Source: Stenocarpella maydis (taxonomy: Eukaryota > Ascomycota > Sordariomycetes > Diaporthales > Diaporthaceae). Taken from it: a stretch of DNA of 64,000 nucleotides. Numbering within the stretch: the stretch's first letter is position 1; each line of letters starts with the position of its first letter. The stretch lies in NCBI GenBank assembly GCA_002270565.1, contig NQMI01000127.1, positions 61,637 to 125,636 on the forward strand, given 5' to 3'. Of this stretch, positions 25,020-36,187 are shown piece after piece. The notes under the pieces were generated by a model, which worked only from the letters and a program-made list of their open reading frames with translations, did not search any database and was not told the origin of the DNA. The position numbers and the translations under genes were made by a program.

Positions 25020-26098
25020 ATGCGATACGGTTTCTTTGTAGCTGTCTCAGCCATTGCGCTGTCCTCGGGTGCGGGGGCCGCTAGAACCTGTGGCACGAGC
25101 AACGCTACTTCGACGTATCAGTGGCGAGTGAGCGACGCGAGGTATGACAGCGCAGGCCCAAGTGGCAGCGGTGGCCTCGCGACCGTGGCAGTCAGCATAG
25201 TTGATACCAGCAGGACTTATGGAACGTTCTTCGAATGCGTCGCGTCATGGCCGGAGGCCTGGCAGGGATGGCTCGATGCCGGGGATAATATCATCTGGAG
25301 TGACTGCATCTGGGCTGGCAACGGATTCACCTACGACACCACTGTATCATTCGCCGTGGACTGGGCCAAATCTACCATGTACATCTCGCACACATTCGCC
25401 TGCTCGGATGTGGAAGGGTAAGTAGTGCCGTATGACAATATAAGACGACTTGGAAGACCTAACACGATCGCAAGCACCGATGGATTAGCTACAGGAACCT
25501 TGCACCTGAACATGGATTGCACGGCGACCGATGACGGCAGCGAGATATGTGCGCTTGTTCCCAGCGACCAAATGGGGTTCACCACGGAGGGCGGCCAAAC
25601 CCCACAAGCGCCTGGTAGCGACTGTTCGAATGGCAGCGCTAGCTATCAGTCGTGGCAGGTGGAGCGGTGGGAAAGGCAGTATGAACTGCCCCCGGGGTCT
25701 CCATCAACTGGACCGCCGAGAGCCGATACGGGTCCGGACTTTGTTTTGAGAAACATGAGAAACAGAGCAGCAGATCACTTCACGTGTAAGACAGCCGGAG
25801 AAGTCGCGGACGAGAAGTTTACCGGTACTTGCGGCGCGGCAGACCAAGCTCCCGCATCGAGCACGGCAGAGTTCGTCTTCGACAGGACACTCAATATGCT
25901 CACGGTTACCCAAAATTGGTTGTGCGGAAATGCGTCAGTGAAGAATCTCACCACATCATTACACCTGCTAATGGCTAACGGGATCTCAGCTCATTCGATG
26001 CAGTTGGCGTAGGCTATGTCCAAGCCACATGCGAGCGCCATGGCGACTTGATGGCTTGCACGACCGGCCCAATCTGGATTGGAACAAAGACTCTGTAA
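25020..26098 (+). CDS. Secreted cysteine-containing protein of unknown family
   Basis: Three exons: 25020-25417, 25475-25933, 25990-26098; 966 nt, 321 aa; introns of 57 and 56 bp. ATG 25020 begins a signal peptide (MRYGFFVAVSAIALSSGAGA). The mature protein starts RTCGTSNATSTYQWRVSDAR and has paired-cysteine blocks (FECVASW, SDCIWAGNG, HTFACSD, NMDCTATDDGSEICAL, FTCKTAGEV, TGTCGAADQ, WLCGNAS, ATCERHGDLMACTTGP), suggesting an internal duplication or a disulphide-rich beta domain. The third exon is short and uses a GTCAGT donor upstream, which joins NASFDAVG. Family not recognised; the likely place of action is outside the cell. Confidence 0.8.
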
Positions 26099-26480
26099 TA
26101 GTGAGAAGAGGGAATAATGAAAAGACGGATCAAGGATTATAGTCCACGCTCAAGCCTCCTATGGGCAGGGCCGACCTTCCCCCGAGTTTCACGGTAACAG
26201 CTTGGCGTCAACCCGACTCTGTAAATCTGGGAACCACCGAGGCAGCGAAACATTAAAGTCTACATAGACGATATAACATGTCTTGTTGTTCTCCAGGCTT
26301 ACACCTCACCTACTCGTATCTTTCAATGACTGCCCTTATCACTGGCGCCGCTGAAATTTCGGTACAGTTTTTCGAGGTCTTGATTGTAGCTCATCAAGAA
26401 GTCCTGTTGATTCAATTCATTAGTATTCTTGTCATTCTTCCGAGTTTGAGTGTTCCCTATACCCGAGGCCATGATAAATA
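26099..26480. other. Intergenic region
   Basis: 3' flank of the secreted protein; no gene seen. Confidence 0.5.
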
Positions 26481-26560
26481 AGTTATTTCCTTCGCCAGCA
26501 TGGACTGCGCGGAGAACCCGTGGCCAAGCGCGCGGCAAAAGCGTTGGTGGTCTGTAATTC
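26481..26560 (-). pseudogene. Cytochrome P450 fragment
   Basis: About 55 bp at 26498-26552 is nearly identical to 21111-21165 inside the P450 gene. On the minus strand it reads DHQRFCRALGHGFSAQSMLA, against DHQRFRRALAHGFSAQSMLA in the larger copy. Similarity fades on both sides and neighbouring frames have stops. This is a scrap of a second, related P450, now dead. Confidence 0.7.
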
Positions 26561-27097
26561 GTGGTTCCAGCGGCGACATGGATGTGCCACGTCCTGAGGG
26601 TCCTTTTTCAAGAACCCATTTAATATCCGGGCAGAAGGCGCCTGAGGGCTTTTGTATAACCCCGCCGGCTCATGTTGGCCAGAATTGCCTTCGAGTGTAC
26701 GAACACCAACGCTGTGGGTCGATTCCAATCGTTGGCCACTTCGCGGGTGCGCAGGAGCCATGTGGCGGCTCCCAGCGTGGCCACAGGAGTCTCAGAGTAG
26801 GTTGATTCTCCGATATGGTCTTGACAATTCCTGCGCACAGGTAGTCATTCCCAAGTCATACTCCCTGCTGACCTCAGTCACTAAATTGACAATCCATCTC
26901 CCTTCAGTGATCGCCTGATCTGATTTATGTGTTATGTAGCACCGTTTGATATTTTTGACCGCCCACTGTTAACTACGTAGTGGTTGGCTTGGGCTGAATG
27001 GTATTATAGGGTGACAAAGTTATGATTTCTCTGACGTGGCGGCATTTTGGAAAGCTATTGATTGGCTCATGCCGCAGGGTACAATCCAAGCGCCGGG
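26561..27097. other. Intergenic region
   Basis: No supported gene. May contain further decayed P450 sequence that I cannot align by eye. Confidence 0.4.
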
Positions 27098-27794
27098 CTA
27101 CTCGGCCTTGACCCAGCCCTCGTCTTCATTCTGTTTTTTGCTTCTCCTGCTCCAATCCGGTGCCACATCAATGCCCTCTTCCTCTTCCTTGTCACCCTGC
27201 TCCTTGGTCTTGTGCACAGTCGTCGGTTTGTGCTCAGCAGGACTGTATACCGTGTAGAGAATCAGCGGCGTTGCTCCTGTGTTTAAGAATTGATGTTTTG
27301 TGCCGGCAGGCACAATGACCATGTCCCCAGCCTTGACCTCCTGCTCCTTGTCGGCAACTTGAGCAAGGCCTGTCCCGGACGTGAAGGTGAGCATCTGATC
27401 CACGGTGTGAATCTGCAGACTGTTAGCATCAGGCCTCACCCTGACCACTCTGCAGATAAGTGGGCGTTAAGCATCATACCTCCTCTCCGATATCCCCACC
27501 AACAGGCACTGTCATGAGCACTAATTGCGAGTAGAGGCCGGTCCAGAGTACACGACGGAATTCGGCTGACCTGGACGGCAGCGCCGTGGTCATATCCGGG
27601 AGGTAGACCATCTCCTTCTTGGGAGGATCACTCGACGGTGTGGGAAATCCAGACATGTTGGCGCCAGAGAACAGCCTGGTCTTTGAGGGTGTTTTCAGTA
27701 ATGGAGTCGGGAACGCCTGGCGGGAGCTTGCTCTACCTGAAGCAACACGCGCAGCGAGAGACCGAGCCGGGATGGAGGATGAGCGAGCCAGCAT
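27098..27794 (-). CDS. Cupin-domain protein, possible mitochondrial presequence
   Basis: Small single-domain cupin of the mannose-6-phosphate-isomerase-like group; reaction unknown. Two exons on the minus strand: 27794-27480 and 27412-27098, with a 67-bp intron; 630 nt, 209 aa. Residues 1-46 are rich in Arg, Ser and Ala with almost no acidic residues (MLARSSSIPARSLAARVASG), as in a mitochondrial targeting peptide. The cupin core follows: FRRVLWTGLYSQLVLMTVP, GGDIGEEIHTVDQML (metal-binding His), GDMVIVPAGTKHQFLNTG (second motif) and LYTVYSPAEH. A charged tail (KEQGDKEEEE, RRSKKQNEDE) extends past the domain. The first metal motif appears one residue shorter than the usual E-x-H-x3-DQ. An internal ATG (MSGFPTPSS) would give a cytosolic form. 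Confidence 0.88.
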
Positions 27795-28782
27795 GATTGC
27801 GGACCTGCAGACACAAAGCCGTGGAGGAATGACGGAATGCCAGCGGTTATATGGAAAGATGATCCGAGATGACGCACGTCGCTGGGTGAGCGCTGGCCTC
27901 TTGGTGGCACATAGTTCGTTCTATCGTCATTGATCTATCACACGGCGGCTGGGGTCAAATGCCGACAACCACATGAGGGGACCGGGCGCAGTTGAGGCGA
28001 GATTCTGCCCGATACGCCTGCATGATAATGTGCCCGCAACACGGGGTATTAACAGTTAAAAACCATATCACCTACCTCCTTGCTCGATTCTGAAAGCTCA
28101 AGACCAGCAGATTCCACCGCACGCCCTGTGGTTGTGCAGTGGGCTGTGGCTTATAATGAAGGGTTTTGGTGGTGTTAACAGTATGTAAATGTGCTGCCTT
28201 AGCCTGAGACCAGCGAATGACGACTGCCGAGCCACCCATTATCCGGAGCAAAAGATCCACGGTGACCTAAGCATCTCAGCCCCTAAATGCAGTATGCCAT
28301 GTCGTCTTGCTGAATTTTGGCGCTGAGTGGACGTCACAGTGACCGTTGCGTAAGCAATAACCAGGTCCATCAGCACCCGGGCTGGCCTGACTCAATACCA
28401 GCATTCAACTCCCCAAGTGGCCAGGATCATCGAAACCTGGAAATTAAAGGCGCGAAGATTTCAAATAAGCTTCCGTTATGCCTGTGGGAGATCGGTTGGC
28501 CAATCCGGGGTCGCCCCTGTGCAACTCGCCCTGCAGCTCGACCCCGAGTTTCATCAACCTCAGACGCGGCGCTGGCTGCAACCTCGCAGGTTTTAGCACC
28601 GGGGCGGTGCCACTCTCGGCCGGTTCTTAAAGCGTGAGCACTACCCAAGGCTTGGCCCGCCCATCTCTCCCGCTTCCGTCACCTCATCCCGACGGTCGGG
28701 TGCGCTGTTGATGGCCCCTTGGGTTTTCCGCTCCTGGTGAAGTGCACCCGGCTGACACAGCTGGACTGTGGCCCGGCCTCTC
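27795..28782. other. Intergenic region
   Basis: Divergent spacer between the cupin gene (-) and the membrane protein (+). A TATA-like catataac on the minus strand lies near 27846-27853. No gene seen. Confidence 0.5.
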
Positions 28783-29544
28783 ATGTCCGACGTCAATATC
28801 CCAGCCGTTGCGAGCGCTGCATTTCTCGGATTTCTCGCCCTTGCAGGGCTCCTTTTCTGTGTTCCACCTGTGACGCGCTTCTTGGGCGACCTGTGTTGTT
28901 GCTCATGGAGGCTCCCGTTTACTCGCAAGAAGCGGCGCAACGATGATGAAGAGGTTGACAAGGAGGACCTGCCGTACTTGGCAGAGCCCCGCCCGGACAC
29001 TCCTGTTGATGACACGGGATACCAGCCAATGCCGGACGCCTACATGCCGGTAAGTCGACATGTCTCGCTGCTGCCTGAGCTCCGGGACTGACATGAACAG
29101 GCCAGGAGTACCCGCGAGCAGCGTGAGGATCATGGGGGGCCATTCAAGTACCAGCCGCCACGGGAGATGAACTACATCGATGGCCGCGCGGGACTGGATG
29201 ATGACTACTATGGGAGACCGTGCCATGATCATCATGCTCCATTCCCGCAGTCGCACAACAGGGATTGGTGGCGATCACCCGCGGAGGACTACCCGGAGTA
29301 CCCGGAGTACCCGGGATACCCGCGATACCCGCGATATCCGGGATACACGGAGCACGGCTATGACCAAACCTGGCACTACGCGGAGGAAAACAACTACGGC
29401 TACGACAAAGAGACCTTGTCTGGTCCAGACATTCAACGGCCAATACCATCTTATTCACCTCCAGAGATGGCTTCTCAACATTACAACAACAATTATTTTC
29501 CTGGTGTAGATTATCAGTATTATAGCCAATACACGAGGTCATAA
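28783..29544 (+). CDS. Single-pass membrane protein with Tyr/Pro-rich cytoplasmic or extracellular tail
   Basis: Two exons, 28783-29049 and 29101-29544, separated by a 51-bp intron; 711 nt, 236 aa. The ATG at 28783 is followed by a hydrophobic helix at about residues 9-30 (VASAAFLGFLALAGLLFCV), a Cys cluster (LCCCSW) that could be palmitoylated, and a basic KKRR patch, suggesting an N-out, C-in type III-like topology. The remaining 190 residues are acidic and rich in Tyr, Pro, Asp and His, with a short-period YP repeat (YPEYPEYPGYPRYPRYPGY) near residue 132. Low complexity and lack of known motifs prevent a function call. Family not recognised. Confidence 0.72.
29281..29352 (+). repeat. Short tandem repeat in coding sequence
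   Basis: Nine-base units of the type tacccggag / taccccgga encode repeated Tyr-Pro-X triplets in the membrane protein above. Unit number may vary between strains. Confidence 0.6.
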
Positions 29545-30481
29545 CTGTCTGAGAAACGACGACATTGGCGGCTAACCATATGGAGGATTTGATCCTGATC
29601 ACAGCGGAAGAATACGGCAGGCTGGGTCAATTAGCGTATAACTTGACCAAGGCCGACCCATACATTAATTTTTATTCTCCTCGACGTCCTAAGCAATGAT
29701 CTGTTTATGTTGAGCTGCGTGTGTCCCGGCTCTTCTACCCGAGACAACACATTCTGCTAGGCAAAGACCTGAGATGTAGTTCCTTGAACACAGCCAACTG
29801 CGTTTCTGCCAGCAGCGTACAGTCCGGTGATTGGTTGCCCTCCGCCGTTGCAATCATCTATGGCAGCCCCAATTAGGAACAACAGCAGCAGAGAGGGAAA
29901 TGTAGTAGGGGCTTGGAAAAACATGTTGGATATCGTTGCTCAGCGATGGCGTGCGCGTGTAGAGTAAGGAGTTGATGCTTCGCGATCGGTGATTGAGCTT
30001 ATTAACGGTTGCTTCACTCAAGGCGGAGCAGTCGGCTCGCATGCATGCCATCAAATCTGGAAGTTGGCAACACCGGTCTGCCGCCAGTCACGGTAACTTA
30101 GCTGTCTTCGGTCATTCGCCAAGTAAGTAGTGACTCACCGATGTGGACTTCCTCTGGACTGTCATCATAGGGGCCCCCACACTTGAAACATGTCTAGGAG
30201 AAGGATGTTGGCTGACCACGCGTCAGTCCATGTTGGATACCCACCGAAGCCACTGGGAGCTGTAGCTATGCCGACTAGGCGTCAGGTAGCTGACGGCCGT
30301 ATGTGCCCGAGTGGGCTGGTAGAATGAGTTACGGTGATACCGAGCAACGGTGGTCGCATTTAATCTCCCTTCGTGCCACAGAAAACACTGCGAGTCACTA
30401 CAGGCAAGCGGAACTACAGCATACTTTCCGTCACGATGGGAAAGTGAACTTTATGCCACTCAATTACGAGGTTTTCAAGCC
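29545..30481. other. Intergenic region
   Basis: No supported gene in about 0.9 kb. Confidence 0.5.
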
Positions 30482-30489
30482 TATATAAA
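30482..30489 (+). promoter_or_regulatory. TATA box for the 91-aa gene
   Basis: TATATAAA about 146 bp upstream of ATG 30635, followed by a C/A-rich leader with many CAA runs, typical of a fungal 5' UTR. Confidence 0.5.
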
Positions 30490-30634
30490 CCCCGTCCTTT
30501 CTCCCTGAACAAAACTTTAAGCCTGTATCCTGCCAACCAAATTTAAGACACCATCATCAAAACACTGCTGCCTCGCAAAGCAACAACTCGCAAAAACAAT
30601 TTAACATAAAATTTCGCCATCAAAAATTAACAAC

Positions 30635-30962
30635 ATGGCGGACAATAACAATAACAAGTTCTTTAAAGGCTATATCGTCCTTGATGATCAGAAGAAGGTC
30701 ATAGCAAAGGTGATCAATGTCATTTGGGAGCCAAAGACCAAGGGTTATTCCTACGAATGTGAAGTCAAGTGGGCAACATTCGAGATGAATGGGTGAGTTG
30801 CTGCCAAATGATCATGTAAACAGGGCTTGGCTCACAACGCCTAGAAATGATACCTTCTGGAGGGGAATTATTCCGGGCACAGTCCTTACTTTTCATGAGC
30901 ATGAGCTTAGGCGCACTACCGAGCCCGCCGCAAACGGCAAGTGGCTGGTCGAGAGGCAGTGA
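30635..30962 (+). CDS. Orphan small basic protein, 91 aa
   Basis: Two exons, 30635-30792 and 30845-30962, with a 52-bp GTGAGT-TAG intron; 276 nt, 91 aa. The start sits in an A-rich leader (aacaacATGG) downstream of a TATA box. The protein begins MADNNNNKFFKGYIVLDDQK and continues with alternating hydrophobic and charged residues (KVIAKVINVIWEPK, YSYECEVKWATFEMN, FWRGIIPGTVLTFHEHELRR) that suggest a small beta-barrel fold, perhaps SH3- or chromo-like, but I recognise no family. No signal peptide, so it is probably intracellular. Evidence is the promoter, start context, intron and reading frame together. Confidence 0.6.
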
Positions 30963-31855
30963 TCCGAAGGATGGTAGTCGATTGTGAGGCAGGGCCATCC
31001 TGGCTTTGACCTAGTGAAGGCGTGATGAGTTGGTAAATGAATGGCCTTTAGATCGGGTGAGAGGTTAAACTGGTCAGAAAAATTAATCTTTGAAATGGAG
31101 CAGTTCTCTGTGCCTTTCGGCGTGACTCTATGGCGTGCAAAGTTGAGCTTGTGGAGGAGTCGCCATCATCTACAGTCCGTGCCCTGAATCGGACAACATG
31201 GCGATCCGCCTGGCTGAGTATTGACATCGCTCTAATGTATGGTAGGGCAGAAAAGACAAGCCTCAACTTTATATGTGATAAAAGTCGCACATGGGGGTGT
31301 TGGAGCAGGAATCAAAGACCCTACCAACATTGTGAAATCGACAGGTGTGAGGTGAACTCGAAGCAGCAGGTGATGAGAGCTGCCAAGGACTCGGAAGGCA
31401 TAACTATAGCGAACGCACCCATCGAGACAAGAGATGCTTAGCAATCCTCCTTATCCTTAGGTCATCGGCTGAGCACTCTGAGTCACTGCAGTTGTGCGAG
31501 CCATCTTCATTAACACATTCTTTTGGCTTCAAAGCACTCGCTCCCAGCCTGCAACGGACCATGTCCAAAACCCTCAATTCCCAAACTATCCTCAAGGGAT
31601 CCACAGATTGTTTCTTAGTAAGTGGCCTACTTAAGCGAAGGGGCCACGTCAAACGGATACAGGCAAGCACAATAGGAACACTGAGACATAAATCTAGAGC
31701 ACTTGTATGCGATGTCATATCATTCTATTAATAACAACCGCTTTTCCTGATAAAGACGCGCAAAAATAAGAGTATTTACGAGAAGCCTGAACGCGCCGCA
31801 TATGTCCGTGTCAAGGACATCGGTCTCCACCTCAAATAGTCATCTTCCTGCCCAT
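30963..31855. other. Intergenic region
   Basis: 3' flanks of the orphan (+) and the polygalacturonase (-); no gene seen. Confidence 0.5.
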
Positions 31856-33012
31856 TTAGCAGGACGCGCCACCGCTGGGGATGTTCTCACACTTGGTGCT
31901 CTTCTTTCCACCAGTGACGCTGTTTCCGGACCAGCTCCAGTCGGAGCAGGAGCCCTTGCCGCAGAGAATGTAGACGTCGGTACCGGAGGAAGCAACGGTG
32001 CCCGTGACCCCGGTGACAGTGAGGTCGGTAATTGGGACACCGGTGGTGGGTTTGCCGGTGGGGCTGCCGTTCTCGTAGTCCTGCTCGATGACAATGCCGT
32101 ATTGGGCAATGTTGCTGAGGCTGATGCCCTTGTAGGTCACGCCGGTAACCTGCCCGGTAGCGCCGGACACGGTCTTGATACGGACACCATTGTCAGAGTT
32201 GATAACCTTGCTGTTCTCAATGTGCACTGTGTTGACGACGTTGTCGGAACGGCCTCCCACCGAACCGATGGACAGACCGTGGCCTCCAGTGCAGGAACCC
32301 CCGGTGAAGGTGATGTTTGTGCCGGAGTTGATGGCCAGGCAGTCGTCCTGGTTGTGCACGATGGCGCCTGAGATGTAGACGTTCTGGGAAGAGCCAACAT
32401 CGAAGGCATCCGTGTTGTGGCCAAGCTGGCCCTTGTCACCGGCCGAGTTGTCGTATGTGATGTCAATCACGTTGAGGTCGGTGGCAGAGTTGATGCTCAT
32501 GAACTGGACTGGCGAGTTCTTGACGTTCAGGCCCTGGATGTTGGACTGCTTGAGGGAGTGGGCATAGAAGAACTTGGGCTTGGTCTTGCCGCCGTTGGAG
32601 CCTTTTCCATCCCACCACTGGGCTCCGTTGCCATCAATGACGTGGCCAGAGGCCCCGGTGACAGTGATGTCGGTGCCGGAGACGGAGATCAGGGGGCCTG
32701 CCCACTCCTTGTAGCCGAAGGAAGTGGTACCTTGGAAGATGACCTGGTTTAGAGGAGAAAGAATCAGCACCCTATATCATATCTGCCGCGATCACGAATT
32801 TGGCATACCTTGGTGCCAGTTTTCAGCCCGGTCAGGTCAAGCGTGGTGCCGGCGGGCACGGCAATGTTGTTCAGGGTAATGGTTGAGCAAGAGGCCTTGC
32901 CCTTGATAGCGGAGGCAGCATCGGTGAAGGTGCAAGCATCAGCTCGCTTGACCTCGGCAGGCGCGGCGTTGATCGTAGGCAGCAAGGCTGCGAGGGCGAC
33001 GACTGGAAGCAT
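31856..33012 (-). CDS. Endopolygalacturonase, GH28, secreted
   Basis: Hydrolyses alpha-1,4-galacturonosyl links in pectate outside the cell. Two exons on the minus strand: 33012-32809 and 32743-31856; 65-bp intron; 1092 nt, 363 aa, normal for the family. It has an 18-residue signal peptide ([18 protein letters not shown]), a short propeptide ending in KR, then the right-handed beta-helix. GH28 motifs are complete: NTD at 178-180, QDDC with the catalytic Asp pair at 201-202, GHGLSIGS with His at 223, and RIK at 256-258. Paired cysteines near both ends are conserved. It stands alone next to the transposon-rich block. Expected to be induced by pectin breakdown products and repressed by glucose (family knowledge; no element proven here). 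Confidence 0.96.
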
Positions 33013-33196
33013 TTTTGCGGTGGTGGTGTTGAGCAGAAAGGTGAAACCTGCGCAAGAATGGAGATACAACCGCAAGAAAATGGACGGGAGCAGATAGCTT
33101 GACCTCAAGGGATGGGAGAATGAGAGCCTGGAGAAGAGCGTGGCAAGGCTGATGGGCAGCTTCCAAGATCCAATAGCTTGGCGGTTGGTTGCCATC

Positions 33197-33202
33197 TTTA
33201 TA
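33197..33202 (-). promoter_or_regulatory. TATA box for the polygalacturonase
   Basis: TATAAA on the minus strand about 185 bp upstream of the start at 33012. Confidence 0.5.
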
Positions 33203-34552
33203 CCTCAGGGAAAGCGAAGCCTTAAATCATGCTGGCAAGCCTGCTGGGGTCAACGTAAGGGTATCCACCGTCTCATGTTGGGAAGTGCCGTCCGGATCAC
33301 AAGTACCGGCAGGGCGGACATTCAGAGCGGACGGATATTAACAATTGGGATTTCCCAATTGGGACAGATGGAACGGGGCGGAGGAAAAATGTCTAACAAG
33401 CATCGCCCACCGCAAGACCCCTTCGTGCCGTCACTCAGCGCAGGTGTAACAATTTTGTGCTAAAGACCGAAGTCGCAGGATGTCACGGTACGACACCAGG
33501 TCTTGCTTGATGGCCAACTGAAGCCTGAGCATGAACATTGCAGTCATTCGCCTCGATTATCAGGCAGTGTGTATTCGTGAACATGATTTTGGGAGGTGGG
33601 GACAGAACGCGGTAAACTAGTTTACTGAACATCAAACATCCTCTGCGGTATAGTACCAGACCTGACCCACAAGTCAGCTGGGTTGGCTACCACGTACTAT
33701 AGTACTCAGTGATGCCACTACCCCTGACATGGCGTTGTATCCGAGGTCAAACGAGGCTAGCGAGAAGGGCGATCCCCCGTAATTTGGAACAAGGTAGGGC
33801 TAGTTAGTTCACAGCCAAGAGAAAGCTTGTTCCCCGCCCGAGACAATCTCTCTATGTTACACGATTGGTGGAATTAAGTGCATCATTCCATTTCCGTGAC
33901 CCATCTTAAGAGGAGCTACACATTCGGCCTTGAGAGGGCCACCTATCCAGACGCTTTTGCTAATACAGGTACCTGACAGAGGAGTGAGCAGTATCCGCAT
34001 ATCGGGGTCAGCAGATACGCGCGGACAGAGAATGCCACAGAAAGGGGATCAGAAAGATCAGACGATAGGCGAGGTCACAGGCTTGCATGTCCGTAAGCCC
34101 CACAACACACTCTCATATCGAAACAAAGCACCATGGCGAAAAAGAATCTTGCGCTACCAAGATTCCTTCCCGCTCCCCTCACCCATCCACGCGGTATGAA
34201 CAGCTAGCGAGATATGGGAGCTGGGCCAGATCCGGACCGTTGGTTCCTCAAAGCCACAACTGCGCGTCCGTTTCGTTCTGACCCCTGTGGACCATGGCCA
34301 GCAGATAGAATTTAGCAATGCACGAAGTCGGTCGCACTGCTGCCCAAGACCTGACGAGCATTTTCCCGGTGATAGAAATACGAATTATCTCGGCGCGATG
34401 CTCGGTGGCATATGATGGTATGTCTGCGTCTGAGCTTGTCAGGTTCTGACGTGGCGACTGTGCCGCCTGGAATATACATTTTGGTTCCCTTGGGACAAGA
34501 TCAGGACGCCAAGGTTCTGTCACGTTTGCTTAGCAAATGCTTGTTTACATGA
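33203..34552. other. Polygalacturonase upstream region
   Basis: No supported gene. Contains the inverted pair attgggatttcccaatt at 33346-33362, a possible regulator site or footprint. The right end borders a transposon. Confidence 0.5.
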
Positions 34553-34554
34553 TA

Positions 34555-35436
34555 ACGTGGGTGGCCTACTTTCGCCGCTCCATAATGCATTAAGCACCCT
34601 CCTATAGAAAAACTTTAATTCCTTAATAAGGGAATTTTTCTAGTTACCAAACTTCTTCTACATATTAATTAGACTATTATAAAGCAATACTTAAAAGCTA
34701 ATATTTATAATAGTCTTCTTATAACAGGAAATAAGATGCTAGTTTAGCTAGCTCTCTAGCTAAAATTTATTCTAAACTATATTCTTTATTATTATTATAT
34801 TAATTTCACTAAGTATTATGATACTGCTTTCTCTTTAAGGTATTTTTCCTATTATTAACAAGACTAATTAATATCATTCCCTATTTATTAAAGTAGCTTA
34901 AGCCTTAATAACTTGATTTAAAATAAGAGCTTTTAAAGCCTATATTATTATCTCTAATATAAAGTACCATCTTAAAAGAAGGAGGTAACTATGATATTCT
35001 CCTATTTACTATTTTAAAGTTTAAACTGGACAACGTAATAATTTAAAGTAATTTAATTAACTATTGTTTATTATTATTATAATTATATATTATAATTTAT
35101 AATTCATAGTTTTTTAGAAGTTTATACCTATAGTTTAATAGTCAGTCTATGGAAAAACAAACCGCTAATAAGTTATCTTGTAACTAATAGGAAGCTTAAG
35201 AGAAATAGAGTTATAATTAATCTATATATAGCTTTTATTAATATTAAGGTTATTTAAATAGCTGAAATTAATGCTAGTAATGTATCCCCTAATAGCAATA
35301 TATCTGATAATTCCTTAATACTAATAAGAGGGGGATTGGTTATCATTATAATGGGTAATTGAAGTTGGGAATAGTGGCATTATTCACGAGTAGGGTGTGG
35401 CGGATCAGGGGTGCGGCGAAAGTGGGCCACCTACGT
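34555..35436. mobile_element. RIP-decayed TIR element, copy A (882 bp)
   Basis: Terminal inverted repeats: left ACGTGGGTGGCCTACTTTCG at 34555, right end reverse-complemented ACGTAGGTGGCCCACTTTCG ending at 35436, both continuing CCGC. TA dinucleotides flank both ends (34553-34554 and 35437-35438), fitting a TA target duplication. The interior is very AT-rich with no open frame, as after heavy RIP. The right internal part matches element B at 37430 in opposite orientation. Confidence 0.75.
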
Positions 35437-35879
35437 TATATGGAGCTGCCTGGTTCCGGCCTCCTTTTCAAAGTGGGTCTGGAACTTGTCCACTACGGAG
35501 CGATGGACCAGCACTTAGTACTTGAACTTAGTAATGCACTCTCTCCCCATCAAGGAATGTCAACAGAGTGGGGAGAATGTGCGAATCAAACAAATCCTCA
35601 GACCACAATAAGCTTATCACATTCTTCCAAGTTCGTAGTCATACCGTTTTTTGCTGAGCTGTACAAGCCTGACGTTGTGTGCTCACATTTCTATTTCTGT
35701 TTGCAGAGGCGCAGGTGAGAAGCTTGTTGCTATGCCAGTGCTGTCTTCACATCCGTGGAATCGATGTAGCTTACACGAATTTGTTGAAGGCTATCATTAA
35801 TAATGATACGGCTGGGAATAAAGACAAGTCACATTTGAAACTGAGACTATGGAAGGATGCAAAGCTTAATTTAATATTA
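35437..35879. other. Spacer between two transposon remnants
   Basis: A frame spanning 35359-35718 crosses the transposon end and has no recognisable content. No gene called. Confidence 0.45.
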
Positions 35880-36185
35880 GGCCCAGGAAATACCCACCAA
35901 TGGGTACCCATGGGTACCCGTGCATAGTTACCGCACATGCGGGTCCTGGGTACCCATAGGTTCTAATTAATCCTACAGATAATTCTATTAGGTATCTAGA
36001 AAATAACTAATTTAATATACTAATTATTATAGATATTATTATAGTTAATAGTATTTCTTACAACATAAGGTTTAGTAAATAATTCTATATTATCTGTTCT
36101 AATTTATGTCCAAATTAGGCATATAGGGCCCATGGGTCCTCCGGTACCCATTGGGTATTACCCACTCGAGTGTATTTCTTGGGCC
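35880..36185. mobile_element. MITE-like element, 306 bp, TA target duplication
   Basis: Ends GGCCCAGGAAATAC (left) and the reverse complement GGCCCAAGAAATAC (right), 14 bp with one mismatch, flanked by TA on both sides. Sub-terminal GGGTACCC palindromes repeat near both ends and the core is AT-rich. No coding capacity. The TA duplication and size fit a Tc1/mariner-derived MITE. Confidence 0.7.
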
Positions 36186-36187
36186 TA

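Noticed and set aside
29281..29352. CRISPR-like array
   Set aside because: Nine-base coding tandem repeats without spacers, in a eukaryotic genome.
4446..31855. Secondary-metabolite biosynthetic cluster
   Set aside because: Transporters, regulator and P450 are present but no PKS, NRPS, terpene cyclase or other core enzyme is seen, so the label is not supported.
35359..35718. Plus-strand frame of 119 codons
   Set aside because: Runs across the terminal repeat of the TIR element and has no protein-like signature.
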